NCBI RefSeq assembly: GCF_017355985.1
Contig: NZ_JAFIQU010000002.1
Span: forward strand, 434,001-498,000
Origin: Arenibaculum pallidiluteum
GTDB taxonomy: Bacteria > Pseudomonadota > Alphaproteobacteria > Azospirillales > Azospirillaceae
Direction of reading: 5' to 3'
Length of the DNA: 64,000 nucleotides
Below, piece by piece: positions 44,916 to 53,737 of the stretch (the first letter of the stretch is position 1; each line of letters begins with the position of its first letter). The position numbers and the translations under genes were made by a program. The notes under the pieces were generated by a model. The model worked only from the letters and a program-made list of their open reading frames with translations. It was not told the DNA's origin and did no database searches.

Positions 44916-46448
44916 TCAGACCGCGGCGATGCCGTGCCGGCCGAGGACGACCCGGTTGCCCCGCTCGTCCGAGGCCAGGTGCAGCTTGGGCACCGGCACG
45001 TGGCCTGTGACGCAGGCCCCGGCATGGGACAGGCGGATCACCTCGGCCTCCTCGGTGACCAGCGCCGCCTCGACACCGCTCTCGCGCGCCAGGCGCGCAT
45101 GGGCGGTCAGGTGCATCTCGGTCCCGTGGACGGGGATCGCGAAGCGCGGCCGCACGAGGCCATAGAGCTCGCGCAGCTCGTCGGCGCCGGGATGGCCGGA
45201 GACGTGCAGCGGGGCGCCCTCGAAGGACTCGTCACCCATCAGCACCTCGACGCCGCGGGAGCGCAGCTTCGAGACCACCTTGTCCACGGCCTCCTCGTTC
45301 CCGGGGATCACCCGGGCGGAGAGGACCACCGTGTCGCCGGGCCCGAAGGACGGCAGGCGCCAGTCGCCGCGCGCGAGCTTGGCCAGCGCCGCGCGCTCCT
45401 CGCCCTGGGCGCCGGTGCAGACCAGCGCCGTCTGGACGCGATCGAGGCCTTTCAGATGCGCCGGTTCGGCCAGGAAATGGGGCACGGAGTCCAGCAGGCC
45501 GAGGCTGCGCGCGGTCTCCTCGCTGTTGCGGATCGACCGGCCCGCGAGCGCGATCTGCCGCCCGGAGGACTCGGCCGCCACCGCCGCCGAGGCGAGGCGC
45601 GCCACGTTGGTCGAGAAGCAGACCACCGCCACCTGGCCCTTGCGCGCGGCGAAGAGCCGCTTGAAGGCCTCGCGCACCTGCGCCTCGGAGGTCCGGGGCA
45701 GCGACTTGTGCGCGTTGGTGCTGTCGCAGAGCATGGCCAGCACGCCCGCATCGCCGATGGCGCGCAGCGCGTCCAGATCCGCGGGCTCGCCGATCAGCGG
45801 CTCGGGATCCAGCTTCCAGTCGCCCGTGTGCAGGACCGTTCCGGCCGCGGTGCCGATGGCGAGGGCCACCGGCTCGGGCACGGAGTGGGTCATGCGGACC
45901 GAGCGGATCGAAAAGGGCCCGACCTCGAAGGAGCCGCCCACCGGATAGGTGCGCAGGTCGATCTCGGACAGGGTCCCGGCCTCGTCGAAGCGCCGCTCCA
46001 GCATGGCGGCCGCATAGGGCGTCGCCCAGATCGGGCAGCCGATCACATGCGGCCAGACCCGGTCGATCGCGCCGATATGGTCCTCGTGCGCGTGCGTCAC
46101 CACCAGCCCGTCGAGCCGGTCCATGATCGGCGCGAGGAAGGCGGGGTCCGGGATGATGGCGTCGACGCCCTCGAGCGTCTCGTCGGCGAAGGCGATGCCG
46201 GCATCGACGAGGATCCAGCGCCCGGCATGGCCGTACAGCGTCCAGTTCATCCCGATGCGGCCAAGGCCGCCGAGCGGCACCACGAGCACCTCGCCCTGGG
46301 CGGGCACAGGCCAGTGGCTGCCGAAATCCGTGTATCGATTGAAGGGAAGGACGGTCGCGCCGTCCCGGTCGGTTTCCGCGGCTGCCCGGTCGACGGGCTT
46401 CACGCGGGCGGCATCCCCAGACGGGATCCGCTCATCGGTATGCTTCAT
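44916..46448 (-). CDS. rnj: Ribonuclease J family exo/endoribonuclease
   Basis: 510 residues. A metallo-beta-lactamase fold has the HAHEDH metal motif, HTGDWK and the beta-CASP motifs CFSTNVARL and HVSGHPGADEL. In alphaproteobacteria RNase J trims 5' ends of rRNA and mRNA. The usual C-terminal domain is shortened here. The N-terminal 30 residues are charged and unlike the family. An A-rich tract precedes the ATG at 46448, with a poor ribosome site. Confidence 0.93.
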   Translation of the reverse strand: MKHTDERIPSGDAARVKPVDRAAAETDRDGATVLPFNRYTDFGSHWPVPAQGEVLVVPLGGLGRIGMNWTLYGHAGRWILVDAGIAFADETLEGVDAIIPDPAFLAPIMDRLDGLVVTHAHEDHIGAIDRVWPHVIGCPIWATPYAAAMLERRFDEAGTLSEIDLRTYPVGGSFEVGPFSIRSVRMTHSVPEPVALAIGTAAGTVLHTGDWKLDPEPLIGEPADLDALRAIGDAGVLAMLCDSTNAHKSLPRTSEAQVREAFKRLFAARKGQVAVVCFSTNVARLASAAVAAESSGRQIALAGRSIRNSEETARSLGLLDSVPHFLAEPAHLKGLDRVQTALVCTGAQGEERAALAKLARGDWRLPSFGPGDTVVLSARVIPGNEEAVDKVVSKLRSRGVEVLMGDESFEGAPLHVSGHPGADELRELYGLVRPRFAIPVHGTEMHLTAHARLARESGVEAALVTEEAEVIRLSHAGACVTGHVPVPKLHLASDERGNRVVLGRHGIAAV

Positions 46449-46491
46449 CCAGGTAAAAAAATTACTCGTTGTTGGGGCCGGAGGTCAAGTC

Positions 46492-46510
46492 CCGTGCGCG
46501 ACTCGCACGG
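46492..46510. other. Hairpin upstream of rnj
   Basis: CCGTGCG, a five-base loop and CGCACGG form a 7-bp stem in the 189-nt gap between the depolymerase stop and the rnj start. It may terminate the depolymerase transcript weakly or lie in the rnj leader. No T tract adjoins it. Confidence 0.3.
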
Positions 46511-46637
46511 CTGGAATGCTCCGGCCGGGGCCGGGGCCGTGGCCGCCCCTCCCGTCGGGAAGGACGCGCCAGGGATGTGGATTCATGAACGGACGGGACG
46601 CCGCGGCGTTCGCCGCGGCCCAGCCCTTCCCGCCGTG

Positions 46638-48005
46638 TCAGGCCGCGGGCCGGCCCCGTGCTCCCTCATGAGCCAGGAAGAAGCGCAGCATCTCGCGCGA
46701 GGCATCGGGGCCCTGCGGGTCGGTGTAGGAGCCCTGCGGGCTTCCGCCCGACCAGGCATGGCCGGCGCCGTGCACCGTCCACTGCTCGAACAGCACGCGC
46801 CCCGACGCATCGGCAAAGCTCTCGCGGCTGTATGCACGGCCGCCGGGCGCCTGGCCGCTCTCGACCTCGCGCCGCAGCCCGGCCGCGGCGCCGTTCCCGC
46901 CGGCGCGGAACTGCGCCATCACCGCATCGCCGTTGCTGGGATGCACGGTCGCGTCACGGTCCCCGTGAAAGACGATCGTGGGCACCAGCCGCGCCCCGTC
47001 CCGCGCGTCCGGGACGGCGCCGGGCGCCCCGCTCCGCATGGCGGCGAAGGCCGAGGGCACGTCGCGGGCGGCGCCGCAGGCAAGGCCGGAATGCACGCCC
47101 ACCGCGGCGAAGAGGTCGGGATAGGCGCTCGCCATGACGGCGGCCTGCGCCCCGCCCGCCGACAGCCCCGTCACGTAGACGCGCCCTGGGTCGACCGGGT
47201 GACCGGCCATGATCTCGCGGACGATGCCGGCGATCAGGGCGGGCTCGCCCCGTCCGCGCTGCTGGTCCGCCGGGCTGAACCAGTTCCAGCACTTCGAGGC
47301 GTTGGCCTTCGAGGACTGGCCGGGATAAGCCACCAGGAAGCCGAACTCCTCGGCCAGCACGTTCATGCGGGTGCCGGCCGCGAAATCCTCGGGCGACTGC
47401 TTGCAGCCATGCAGCATCACGACCAGGGGCATCGGTCCTCCGGACCGCGCCGCCGGCACGTAGAGCCGGTAATCCCGGCTCCCCGCCTCGGAGACGAAGG
47501 ACCTTGCCAGAAACTGTGCACCGGGCGGCGCGGGTTCGACCTCTGCCGCGGGGCCCGGCGCGCCAGGCTGCTGCCATGCGCGGCTGGAGGCGCCGGGCTG
47601 CCACGCGCCCGCCGAGGAAGGCAACGAGGAAGGCGCCAGGCGGCCCACCAGATCGCGCAGCATGTCCTGCAGACGCGGGCCGCCACCTTCACCGGCGCCC
47701 TCACGCGTGCCATCACGGGCCGTCCGCGCACGTTCCGACGACGCCTTGCCGGAGGCGGCCCTGGCCTTCCCATCGGCATCCACCTCGATGGCCTCGGCAT
47801 CGATCACGGTGCCCGATCCCGGCCGGGCCGCCCCGCTCGACGCACCGCTTGGCCCCTGACGAGCCGCCCCGTCCGGCGCAGCGCTGCGGCCCGGATCCCC
47901 TCCGCCCCGCAACAGGCGCTGGATCAGCGCCATGGCCTCGGCAAGCCTGCCGGCACGGGTCAGGCGGGCTGCCTCGGCCATCTCGGGGTGTATATGCTGG
48001 TTCAT
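46638..48005 (-). CDS. PHB depolymerase family esterase (extracellular catalytic domain type 1-like)
   Basis: 455 residues. The first 160 are helical then low-complexity (Gly/Ser/Arg/Ala), beginning MNQHIHPEMAEAARLTRAGR. The alpha/beta-hydrolase domain (about 165-445) has the oxyanion motif MLHGCKQSPEDFA, the nucleophile elbow GLSAGG, the acid in FHGDRDATVHP and the histidine in GAGHAWSGG. Such proteins cleave short-chain polyhydroxyalkanoates or related esters. No signal peptide is seen, so it probably acts inside the cell. The upstream ribbon-helix-helix gene probably regulates it. Confidence 0.88.
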   Translation of the reverse strand: MNQHIHPEMAEAARLTRAGRLAEAMALIQRLLRGGGDPGRSAAPDGAARQGPSGASSGAARPGSGTVIDAEAIEVDADGKARAASGKASSERARTARDGTREGAGEGGGPRLQDMLRDLVGRLAPSSLPSSAGAWQPGASSRAWQQPGAPGPAAEVEPAPPGAQFLARSFVSEAGSRDYRLYVPAARSGGPMPLVVMLHGCKQSPEDFAAGTRMNVLAEEFGFLVAYPGQSSKANASKCWNWFSPADQQRGRGEPALIAGIVREIMAGHPVDPGRVYVTGLSAGGAQAAVMASAYPDLFAAVGVHSGLACGAARDVPSAFAAMRSGAPGAVPDARDGARLVPTIVFHGDRDATVHPSNGDAVMAQFRAGGNGAAAGLRREVESGQAPGGRAYSRESFADASGRVLFEQWTVHGAGHAWSGGSPQGSYTDPQGPDASREMLRFFLAHEGARGRPAA

Positions 48006-48079
48006 GTCGAAGGTGGATCCTGTTCTGCGGGATGGCGCGCCGTCGGCGCGGCCATGAAGGGGATGGGAAGATGCCGGTC

Positions 48080-48164
48080 GGCCATACCGGGCCTCAGGCC
48101 ATACTGGGCTTCAGGCCATACTGGGCCTCAGGCCATACTGGGCTTCAGAGCGTGCCGGCCTTCA
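48080..48164. repeat. 17-bp tandem repeat array
   Basis: Four near-identical 17-bp units of the form GGCCATACTGGGC(C/T)TCA run head to tail at 48080-48147. A diverged fifth unit (48148-48164) reaches the end of the RHH gene. Units alternate CCTCA and CTTCA endings. GGCCT-C-AGGCC at a unit junction can fold. The array fills the untranslated gap before the depolymerase gene and is not a multiple of three. Confidence 0.85.
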
Positions 48165-48605
48165 GAGCATGCGGTCGGCCAGGGCCGCCTTGACGGCGGG
48201 GTCCGCATGCAGCGCGCCCAGGACCGAGACCGAGGCGATGGCCGCGCGGGCCAGCTCGGGGGTCACGTCGCGGCCGATGGAGGCCAGGCCCAGGACGCGG
48301 ATGTGCAGCATCTGCCCCGCGTCCCGCGCCGCCTCCAGATCTGCGCGGCCGTAGTGGCGCAGGCCGAGATCGACGCTCTTGCGCGTCACGGCCTGGCGGC
48401 ACACCTCGGCATGCCGGTCGATCTGGTTGCGGATGGCGGTGCGGATGAAGTCGGTGCGGTTGGAATAGAATCCCTCCTGCACCAGCAGGTCCACGTGGCC
48501 GAGATCCACATAGCCGAGGTTGATCGTGATCTTCTCGCTGTCGGCGAGCTTCGGCCGCGCATCGACGGACGGGTTCAAGGCTTGGGACACGGGTTCATCA
48601 TCCAT
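48162..48605 (-). CDS. CopG/ribbon-helix-helix family transcriptional regulator
   Basis: 147 residues. The ribbon-helix-helix lies at about 24-68 (KITINLGYVDLGHVDLLVQE, then FYSNRTDFIRTAIRNQI). The rest is helical, rich in Leu, Ala and Asp (LEAARDAGQMLHIRVLGLAS). Proteins of this layout commonly stand beside PHB depolymerase genes, as here, 156 nt upstream on the same strand. A 16-bp palindrome over its own predicted transcription start (48609-48624) suggests autorepression. Confidence 0.85.
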   Translation of the reverse strand: MDDEPVSQALNPSVDARPKLADSEKITINLGYVDLGHVDLLVQEGFYSNRTDFIRTAIRNQIDRHAEVCRQAVTRKSVDLGLRHYGRADLEAARDAGQMLHIRVLGLASIGRDVTPELARAAIASVSVLGALHADPAVKAALADRML

Positions 48606-48608
48606 TCG

Positions 48609-48624
48609 CCATCCAGATGGATGG
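48609..48624. promoter_or_regulatory. Palindromic operator of the RHH regulator gene
   Basis: CCATCCAGATGGATGG has 7-bp arms and two central bases. It overlaps the edge of the predicted -10 box and the predicted transcription start and ends 4 nt before the RHH start codon. TGGATG is repeated once more at the start codon itself. Fits an autoregulatory site; unproven. Confidence 0.55.
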
Positions 48625-48652
48625 TATATGGAAGGTCGCCGTCCGAGTTCAA
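48623..48652 (-). promoter_or_regulatory. Predicted promoter of the RHH-depolymerase unit
   Basis: On the minus strand TTGAAC (48652-48647), 18 nt and TATACC (48628-48623) form a good sigma70 promoter. Predicted start is near 48616, inside the palindrome at 48609-48624, giving an almost absent leader. Confidence 0.6.
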
Positions 48653-48788
48653 GGAGCACGGCTGCAGTCTCGTGCGGCTTGGTGCCTGGGAGCGCCTGCC
48701 CTAACCTCGTCTCGCCGCCTCGTTCCCCGGCCTCGCGCCGCTCCGGGGCGCGCGGGGCGGACGACCGAGCACAACCGGCGGAGCGACA

Positions 48789-49703
48789 ATGCGGATGAGA
48801 ACCGACTCGCTGGAGACCTTCGTCCTGATCGCGACGCTCGGGAGCTTCCGGGCCGCGGCGAGGCGGCTGAACACGACCCAGCCCGCGGTATCGGCCCGGA
48901 TCGCCGCGCTGGAGAGCGAGCTCGGCGTCGAGCTCTTCGACCGGTCCAGCCGGAGCGTGGCGCTGACGCCCAAGGGGATCGAGCTGCTGCCCCTGGCCGA
49001 GCGGGTCACGGCCCTCATGGCGGACATCGTCGCGACCGTCTCGACGCCCGCCGCAGTCCGCGGCGTGCTGCGCCTGGGGGTGAGCGAAACCATCGTGCAC
49101 ACCTGGCTGCCGACCCTGATCGAGCGGCTCAACGTGCGCTTCCCCAGCGTCGCGGTCGAACTCATGATCGACACCACGCTGAACCTTGCCGAGGACCTGC
49201 ACGGACGGGAGCTCGACCTCGCCCTGCTGCTCGGACCGGTGAACGGCCCGGACATCGTCAACCACCGGCTCTGCAGCTACGAACTCGACTGGGTCGCGAG
49301 CCCGCAGCTCGACCTGCCGCCCGAGCCGCTGAGCGTCGCCGCGCTGGCGCGGCTACCCATCATCACCTATCCCCGCGGCTCGGCCCCCTTCGCCGCGATC
49401 CAGAACCTCTTCCGGGATCCCGACATCCCTCCGCCGAAGCTGAACGGCTCCAGCTCGCTGCTGACGACGGTCCGCCTCGTCGCCGACGGGCTCGGCGTCA
49501 GCGCGGTCCCGCAGACTGTCGTGCGTCGGGAGCTCACGGCCGGGGAGCTCCGCATCGTCAGGACGACGCACCGGCTCCCGCCGCTCGATTTCACGGCCTC
49601 GTTCCCGAGCCGCCCCTACAACCCGGTCGCCGAGATCGCGGCCGAGATTGCCGTCGAAATTGCCACCGAGCATGCGGCCGCACAGAAACTGAGCACCGCC
49701 TGA
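48789..49703 (+). CDS. LysR family transcriptional regulator of the TRAP/amidase cassette
   Basis: 304 residues. The N-terminal helix-turn-helix is clear (SFRAAARRLNTTQPAVSARI, then LGVELFDRSSRSVALTPKG) and the effector domain follows (GVLRLGVSETIVHTWLPTLI). It has the same orientation as, and lies 102 nt upstream of, the DUF1445-TRAP operon, with three GATAAA-type half-sites in the gap. It most likely controls that operon in response to its substrate. The start could also be the ATG at 48795. Confidence 0.92.
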   Translation: MRMRTDSLETFVLIATLGSFRAAARRLNTTQPAVSARIAALESELGVELFDRSSRSVALTPKGIELLPLAERVTALMADIVATVSTPAAVRGVLRLGVSETIVHTWLPTLIERLNVRFPSVAVELMIDTTLNLAEDLHGRELDLALLLGPVNGPDIVNHRLCSYELDWVASPQLDLPPEPLSVAALARLPIITYPRGSAPFAAIQNLFRDPDIPPPKLNGSSSLLTTVRLVADGLGVSAVPQTVVRRELTAGELRIVRTTHRLPPLDFTASFPSRPYNPVAEIAAEIAVEIATEHAAAQKLSTA

Positions 49704-49730
49704 TAAAATCCATTTATCGGATGCGATAAA
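49702..49730. promoter_or_regulatory. Triple half-site array between lysR and the DUF1445 operon
   Basis: GATAAA (49702-49707), 5 nt, TTTATC (49713-49718), 6 nt, GATAAA (49725-49730). Each neighbouring pair forms an inverted repeat. It begins inside the lysR stop codon and lies 75 nt upstream of the next gene, the likely LysR binding region. The surroundings are AT-rich compared with the rest of the window. Confidence 0.5.
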
Positions 49731-49805
49731 AATTTGTCGTTAGACCTGATTGCTGATCAAGTCCAACATCATGAAGAAGATCGAATGTCCCAGCGGAGGT
49801 AGAGC

Positions 49806-50627
49806 ATGGGAATGGACGGCACGATCCGTCCCGAGGCCGCCGAGATGGCCGGCCTTTCAGCGCACGAGGTCCGGATGCGCATCCGCAGCGGCGGATACAC
49901 GGGGCCGACCGCCGGCCTCGCCCGGGGCATGGTCCAGGGAAACCTCGCGATCCTGCCGGCCGACTGGGCCGCCGAGTTCCTGCGCTTCTGCCAGCGCAAC
50001 CCGAAGCCCTGTCCCGTCCTTGCGGTCAGCGATCCCGGCTCGCCCGCGCTACCGGAGCTGGGGCTGGACATCGACATCCGTACCGACATCCCGCGCTATC
50101 GCGTCTACCGCGACGGCGAGCTCGTGGACGAGCCGACCGACGTGCGTTCCGTGTGGCGCGACGACCTCGTGACCTTCGTGATCGGCTGTTCCTTCTCCTT
50201 CGAGACGCCGCTGCACGAGGCCGGACTGGGGTTGCGCCACTGGGAGCAGAACCTCAACGTGCCGATGTACCGCTCGAACATCGAGACCAACCCGACCGAG
50301 CGCTTCGGCGGCCCGATGGTGGTCTCGATGCGGCCGTTCAAGCCGGCCGACGCGATCCGCGCGATCCAGGTCACCTCGCGCTTCCCCTCGGTCCACGGCG
50401 CGCCGGTGCATATCGGCCTGCCCGAGCAGATCGGCATCCGGGATCTCTCGAAGCCCGATTTCGGCGACGCGGTCCGCGTCGATGCGGACGAGCTGCCGGT
50501 GTTCTGGGCCTGCGGCGTGACCCCGCAGGTCGTGATCCAGCGGGCGCGGCCGCCCCTGCTGATCGCGCACAGTCCCGGGCACATGCTGGTCTGCGACGTT
50601 CCCAACGCGCGTCTTGCAGCGCTCTGA
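49806..50627 (+). CDS. DUF1445 family putative hydro-lyase (D-glutamate cyclase-like)
   Basis: 273 residues, cytoplasmic. Family marks are [38 protein letters not shown], and the C-terminal [19 protein letters not shown] with the following [10 protein letters not shown]. The family is labelled putative hydro-lyase; its mitochondrial member is D-glutamate cyclase, which makes 5-oxo-D-proline. It leads a plus-strand cassette with TRAP transporter, DUF2848 and amidase genes. GGAGG precedes the ATG at 49806. Substrate inferred only broadly as a small dicarboxylic or oxo-acid. Confidence 0.9.
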   Translation: MGMDGTIRPEAAEMAGLSAHEVRMRIRSGGYTGPTAGLARGMVQGNLAILPADWAAEFLRFCQRNPKPCPVLAVSDPGSPALPELGLDIDIRTDIPRYRVYRDGELVDEPTDVRSVWRDDLVTFVIGCSFSFETPLHEAGLGLRHWEQNLNVPMYRSNIETNPTERFGGPMVVSMRPFKPADAIRAIQVTSRFPSVHGAPVHIGLPEQIGIRDLSKPDFGDAVRVDADELPVFWACGVTPQVVIQRARPPLLIAHSPGHMLVCDVPNARLAAL

Positions 50628-50668
50628 GTTCAGTCCGCCTTCAAACAACGAACAGGGAGAGGTTGAAG

Positions 50669-51727
50669 ATGACCGGATGTAACCTGCTGAAGGCCGCCAT
50701 CGCGGCAGTCGCTCTGTCCTGCGCCGCGGCCGCCCCGGCCTCGGCCGATATCCAGAAGGTCCAGCTCAACGTGGTCGGCGGGCTCTCGAACCTGTCGCAG
50801 TACAAGAACTACGAACAGCCCTTCTGGACCAAGCGCATCACCGAGGCCTCGGGCGGCAAGGTCACCGCCACCATCACCGGCTTCAACGACATGGGCCTGA
50901 AGGGCCCCGAGATCCTGCGCCTGATGAGCCAGGGCGTGATCGAGTTCGGGACCACGGTGCTCGGCTACACGGCGTCGGATGATCCCCGCAACGAGGCCGT
51001 CGACCTTGCGGGCATCGCCCCGGACATCGACACCGCCCATCGCGTCGCCGACGTCTACAAGCCCGTCCTCGACGCCTTCTTCCGCAAGAAGTACGGCGTC
51101 AAGGTCCTGGGCCTGTGGCCCTACCCGGCGCAGGTCCTCTACTGCAACAAGCCCATCAGCGGCCTTGCCGACCTTGCCGGCAAGAAGGTCCGGACCGGCA
51201 ACCGCACGCTCGCCGAGTTCACCGAGGCGCTGGGCGGATCGGGAGTCACCATGGCCTTCGCCGAGGTGGTCCCGGCGCTGCAGAAGGGCGTCGTGGACTG
51301 CGCCATCACCGGGACGCTCTCGGGCAACTCGGCGAAGTGGCACGAGGTCTCCTCCCATCTCTACGCCCTGCCGGTCGGCTGGAGCACGCTCGTCCACGGC
51401 GTGAACCTGAAGACCTGGAACAAGCTGAACGCCGAGACCCAGACCTTCATCGAGCGCGAGATCGCGAGCCTCGAGGACCAGATCTGGAAGGCCGCGGGCG
51501 AGGAGACCCAGGAAGGCATCAACTGCAACATCGGCCAGGATCCCTGCGTGAACGGGACCAAGGCCAAGATGACGCTGGTCCCGGTCTCCGACGCCGACCG
51601 CCAGAAGCTGACGCAGGTCGTCAACTCGGTGATCGTGCCGAAGTGGGTGCAGCGCTGCGGCGCCGATTGCGCCGACGAGTTCAACAAGACCATCGGCCAG
51701 GTCATCGGCGCCTCGGCGGCGAAGTGA
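50669..51727 (+). CDS. TRAP transporter substrate-binding protein (DctP family)
   Basis: 352 residues, periplasmic. A signal peptide (AAIAAVALSCAAAAPASA) is followed by the DctP fold. The usual arginine for carboxylate binding is probably in the KKVRTGNRTLAEFTEAL region. Four C-terminal cysteines in two close pairs (CNIGQDPC, RCGADC) suggest two disulfides. The ATG at 50669 has AGGGAGAGG upstream. It feeds the DctQ/DctM membrane pair encoded next, using a sodium or proton gradient. Confidence 0.93.
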   Translation: MTGCNLLKAAIAAVALSCAAAAPASADIQKVQLNVVGGLSNLSQYKNYEQPFWTKRITEASGGKVTATITGFNDMGLKGPEILRLMSQGVIEFGTTVLGYTASDDPRNEAVDLAGIAPDIDTAHRVADVYKPVLDAFFRKKYGVKVLGLWPYPAQVLYCNKPISGLADLAGKKVRTGNRTLAEFTEALGGSGVTMAFAEVVPALQKGVVDCAITGTLSGNSAKWHEVSSHLYALPVGWSTLVHGVNLKTWNKLNAETQTFIEREIASLEDQIWKAAGEETQEGINCNIGQDPCVNGTKAKMTLVPVSDADRQKLTQVVNSVIVPKWVQRCGADCADEFNKTIGQVIGASAAK

Positions 51728-51728
51728 C

Positions 51729-52400
51729 ATGGCCGGCCGTCCGGTGACGGCCGCCCGGGACGCCGGCGGGTTCGACCCGCTGGCGTTCCCTCTGAGGGCG
51801 GTCGAAGGGCTGAGCCGGGCCGGCGCCTGGTTCAGCGGGGCGGGCTTCGTGCTCGTGTGCTTCCTGATCGGGGCCGAGGTCCTGCTGCGCAAGTTCGCGA
51901 ACTACAGCCTCGGCGGCGCGGACGAGATCTCGGGCTACGTGCTGGCGATCGGGACCACCTGGTCCCTCGCCTTCACGCTGCTGCACCGCGCGCACATCCG
52001 GATCGACGCCCTCTACAGGGTCCTTCCGGCCCGCGTCTGCGCGGTGCTCGACATCCTGTCCCTGGTGATCCTCGGCGCCTTCATGGGGCTGATGACCTAC
52101 TGGGCCTATGAGCTGTTCGCGACGACGGTCGATTTCGGCGCCACCGCCAACACGCCGCTGCAGACCCCGCTCTGGATCCCGCAGGGCCTGTGGTTGGCGG
52201 GGCTCGTCCTGTTCTGCGCGGCGATCCTCCTGCTGACGCTGCGGGCCGGACGGGCCCTGCTGCGCGGCGACGTCGCCACGGTCCAGGACCTGGCCGGCAT
52301 CCGGTCCGTCGAGGACGAGGTGGAGGACGAGATCCACCACGAGCCCGGGCACGAGCCAGGGCACGAGCCCGGACGCGAACCGGGCCGGGCGGCGGGATGA
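51729..52400 (+). CDS. TRAP transporter small permease (DctQ family)
   Basis: 223 residues with four membrane segments (about 35-55, 75-95, 110-130, 155-175). The family Glu/Arg region (GAEVLLRKFANYSLGGADEI) is present. It begins 1 nt after dctP. An unusual charged tail of about 50 residues ends in HEPG repeats (EDEIHHEPGHEPGHEPG), encoded by about four 12-bp tandem units at 52338-52385. The repeats may bind metal through His or be neutral. Confidence 0.92.
   Translation: MAGRPVTAARDAGGFDPLAFPLRAVEGLSRAGAWFSGAGFVLVCFLIGAEVLLRKFANYSLGGADEISGYVLAIGTTWSLAFTLLHRAHIRIDALYRVLPARVCAVLDILSLVILGAFMGLMTYWAYELFATTVDFGATANTPLQTPLWIPQGLWLAGLVLFCAAILLLTLRAGRALLRGDVATVQDLAGIRSVEDEVEDEIHHEPGHEPGHEPGREPGRAAG
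52338..52385. repeat. 12-bp tandem repeats encoding HEPG in the DctQ tail
   Basis: Four 12-bp units of the form CACGAGCCCGGG, the last two diverged, encode HEPG-HEPG-HEPG-REPG at the cytoplasmic C-terminus of the TRAP small permease. In-frame expansion by slippage is the likely origin. Confidence 0.85.
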
Positions 52401-52410
52401 GGGCCGAACG

Positions 52411-53697
52411 ATGCTGACAACCGCTCTGATCACCCTGCTGGCGCTGCTGGCGCTCAGCATTCCCGTCGCCGCGTCCATGGGCGTCCTGGGGCTCGTGCTC
52501 GGCAAGCTCTACTCGCCGATGCCGCTCGAGCGCGCGATCGGCGAGATCGCCTGGTCCACCAGCACCGACACGCTGATGGTGGCGGTTCCGCTCTTCGTGC
52601 TGCTGGGCGAGATCCTGCTGCGCTCGGGCATGGCCTCGCGCATGTACGGCGCCATGTCGCAGTGGCTGTCCTGGCTTCCCGGCGGGCTGATGCATTCGAA
52701 CATCGGCGCCTGCGCCCTGTTCGCGGCCACTTCCGGCTCCTCGGTCGCGACGGCCGCGACGGTCGGCACCGTCGCCCTTCCCGAGGTGCCGCGCTACCGC
52801 TACAGCGAACGGATCTTCCTCGGGACCCTCGCGGCCGGCGGAACGCTGGGCATCCTGATCCCGCCCTCGATCAACATGATCATCTACGGCGTGCTCACCG
52901 ACACGTCGGTGCCGCAGCTCTATCTCGCCGGCATCATTCCCGGCCTGCTGCTCGCCGCGCTCTTCATGGTGACCGTGGTTATCGCCTGCATGATCGTTCC
53001 CCGCTGGGGCGGCCTGAAGGTGCCGTCGAGCTGGCAGGACCGGTTCGGCAGCCTCGGCCACCTGCTGCCGCCGCTCGGGATCTTCCTGATCGTGGTCGGC
53101 TCGATCTATGCCGGCTTCGCGACGCCGACCGAGGCCGCGGCGCTGGGAGTGATCGCGGCCTTGGCCCTCGCCGCGGCGAGCCGGTCTCTGAGCTGGCCCA
53201 TGATGCGCGAGTGCTTCGAGGGCACCATGCGGACGACGGCGATGATCATGCTGATCATCATCGCGGCCTATTTCCTGAACCTGATCCTGTCGGCAATCGG
53301 CCTGGCCAGCCAGGTCTCGACGGTCGTCGCCGATCTCGGCCTCTCGCCGGTCGAGACCATCGTCGCGATCGTCGTCTTCTACGTGATCCTGGGCTGCTTC
53401 ATGGAGACGCTCTCCATGATGATCGCGACCGTTCCGATCGTGACGCCCATCGTGGTGGCCCAGGGATACGATCCCGTCTGGTTCGGCATCATGCTGATGC
53501 TGCTGCTGGAGACCGCGCTGGTCACGCCGCCGATCGGGCTCAACCTGTTCGTGGTGCAGAGCATCCGCACGCGGCCGGGCCCCCTGAACGACGTGATCGT
53601 CGGCACCGTGCCGTTCGTGCTGACGATGTTCGTGATGATCGCGCTGCTGATCGCCTTTCCGGATCTCGCCATGTGGCTCCCGAAGGCCATGGGCTGA
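52411..53697 (+). CDS. TRAP transporter large permease (DctM family)
   Basis: 428 residues with about twelve membrane segments; it forms the ion-coupled transport channel with DctQ. Family marks are VAVPLFVLLGEILLRSGMAS, AATSGSSVATAATVGTVALP, the GTLGILIPPSINMIIYG motif and LVTPPIGLNLFVVQ. It starts 10 nt after dctQ. Substrate is set by the DctP protein and is unknown. Confidence 0.95.
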   Translation: MLTTALITLLALLALSIPVAASMGVLGLVLGKLYSPMPLERAIGEIAWSTSTDTLMVAVPLFVLLGEILLRSGMASRMYGAMSQWLSWLPGGLMHSNIGACALFAATSGSSVATAATVGTVALPEVPRYRYSERIFLGTLAAGGTLGILIPPSINMIIYGVLTDTSVPQLYLAGIIPGLLLAALFMVTVVIACMIVPRWGGLKVPSSWQDRFGSLGHLLPPLGIFLIVVGSIYAGFATPTEAAALGVIAALALAAASRSLSWPMMRECFEGTMRTTAMIMLIIIAAYFLNLILSAIGLASQVSTVVADLGLSPVETIVAIVVFYVILGCFMETLSMMIATVPIVTPIVVAQGYDPVWFGIMLMLLLETALVTPPIGLNLFVVQSIRTRPGPLNDVIVGTVPFVLTMFVMIALLIAFPDLAMWLPKAMG

Positions 53698-53737
53698 TCC
53701 CCAGAAGAACACCCCTCAATCTCGAGAGGAGACCCTG

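Noticed and set aside
48080..48164. CRISPR array
   Set aside because: The repeats are 17 bp, contiguous, without unique spacers, and no cas genes are present anywhere in the window.
44436..48704. 1422-codon plus-strand frame across the RNase J and depolymerase region
   Set aside because: It spans several real minus-strand genes and even the 17-bp repeats. No start signal or domain was found.
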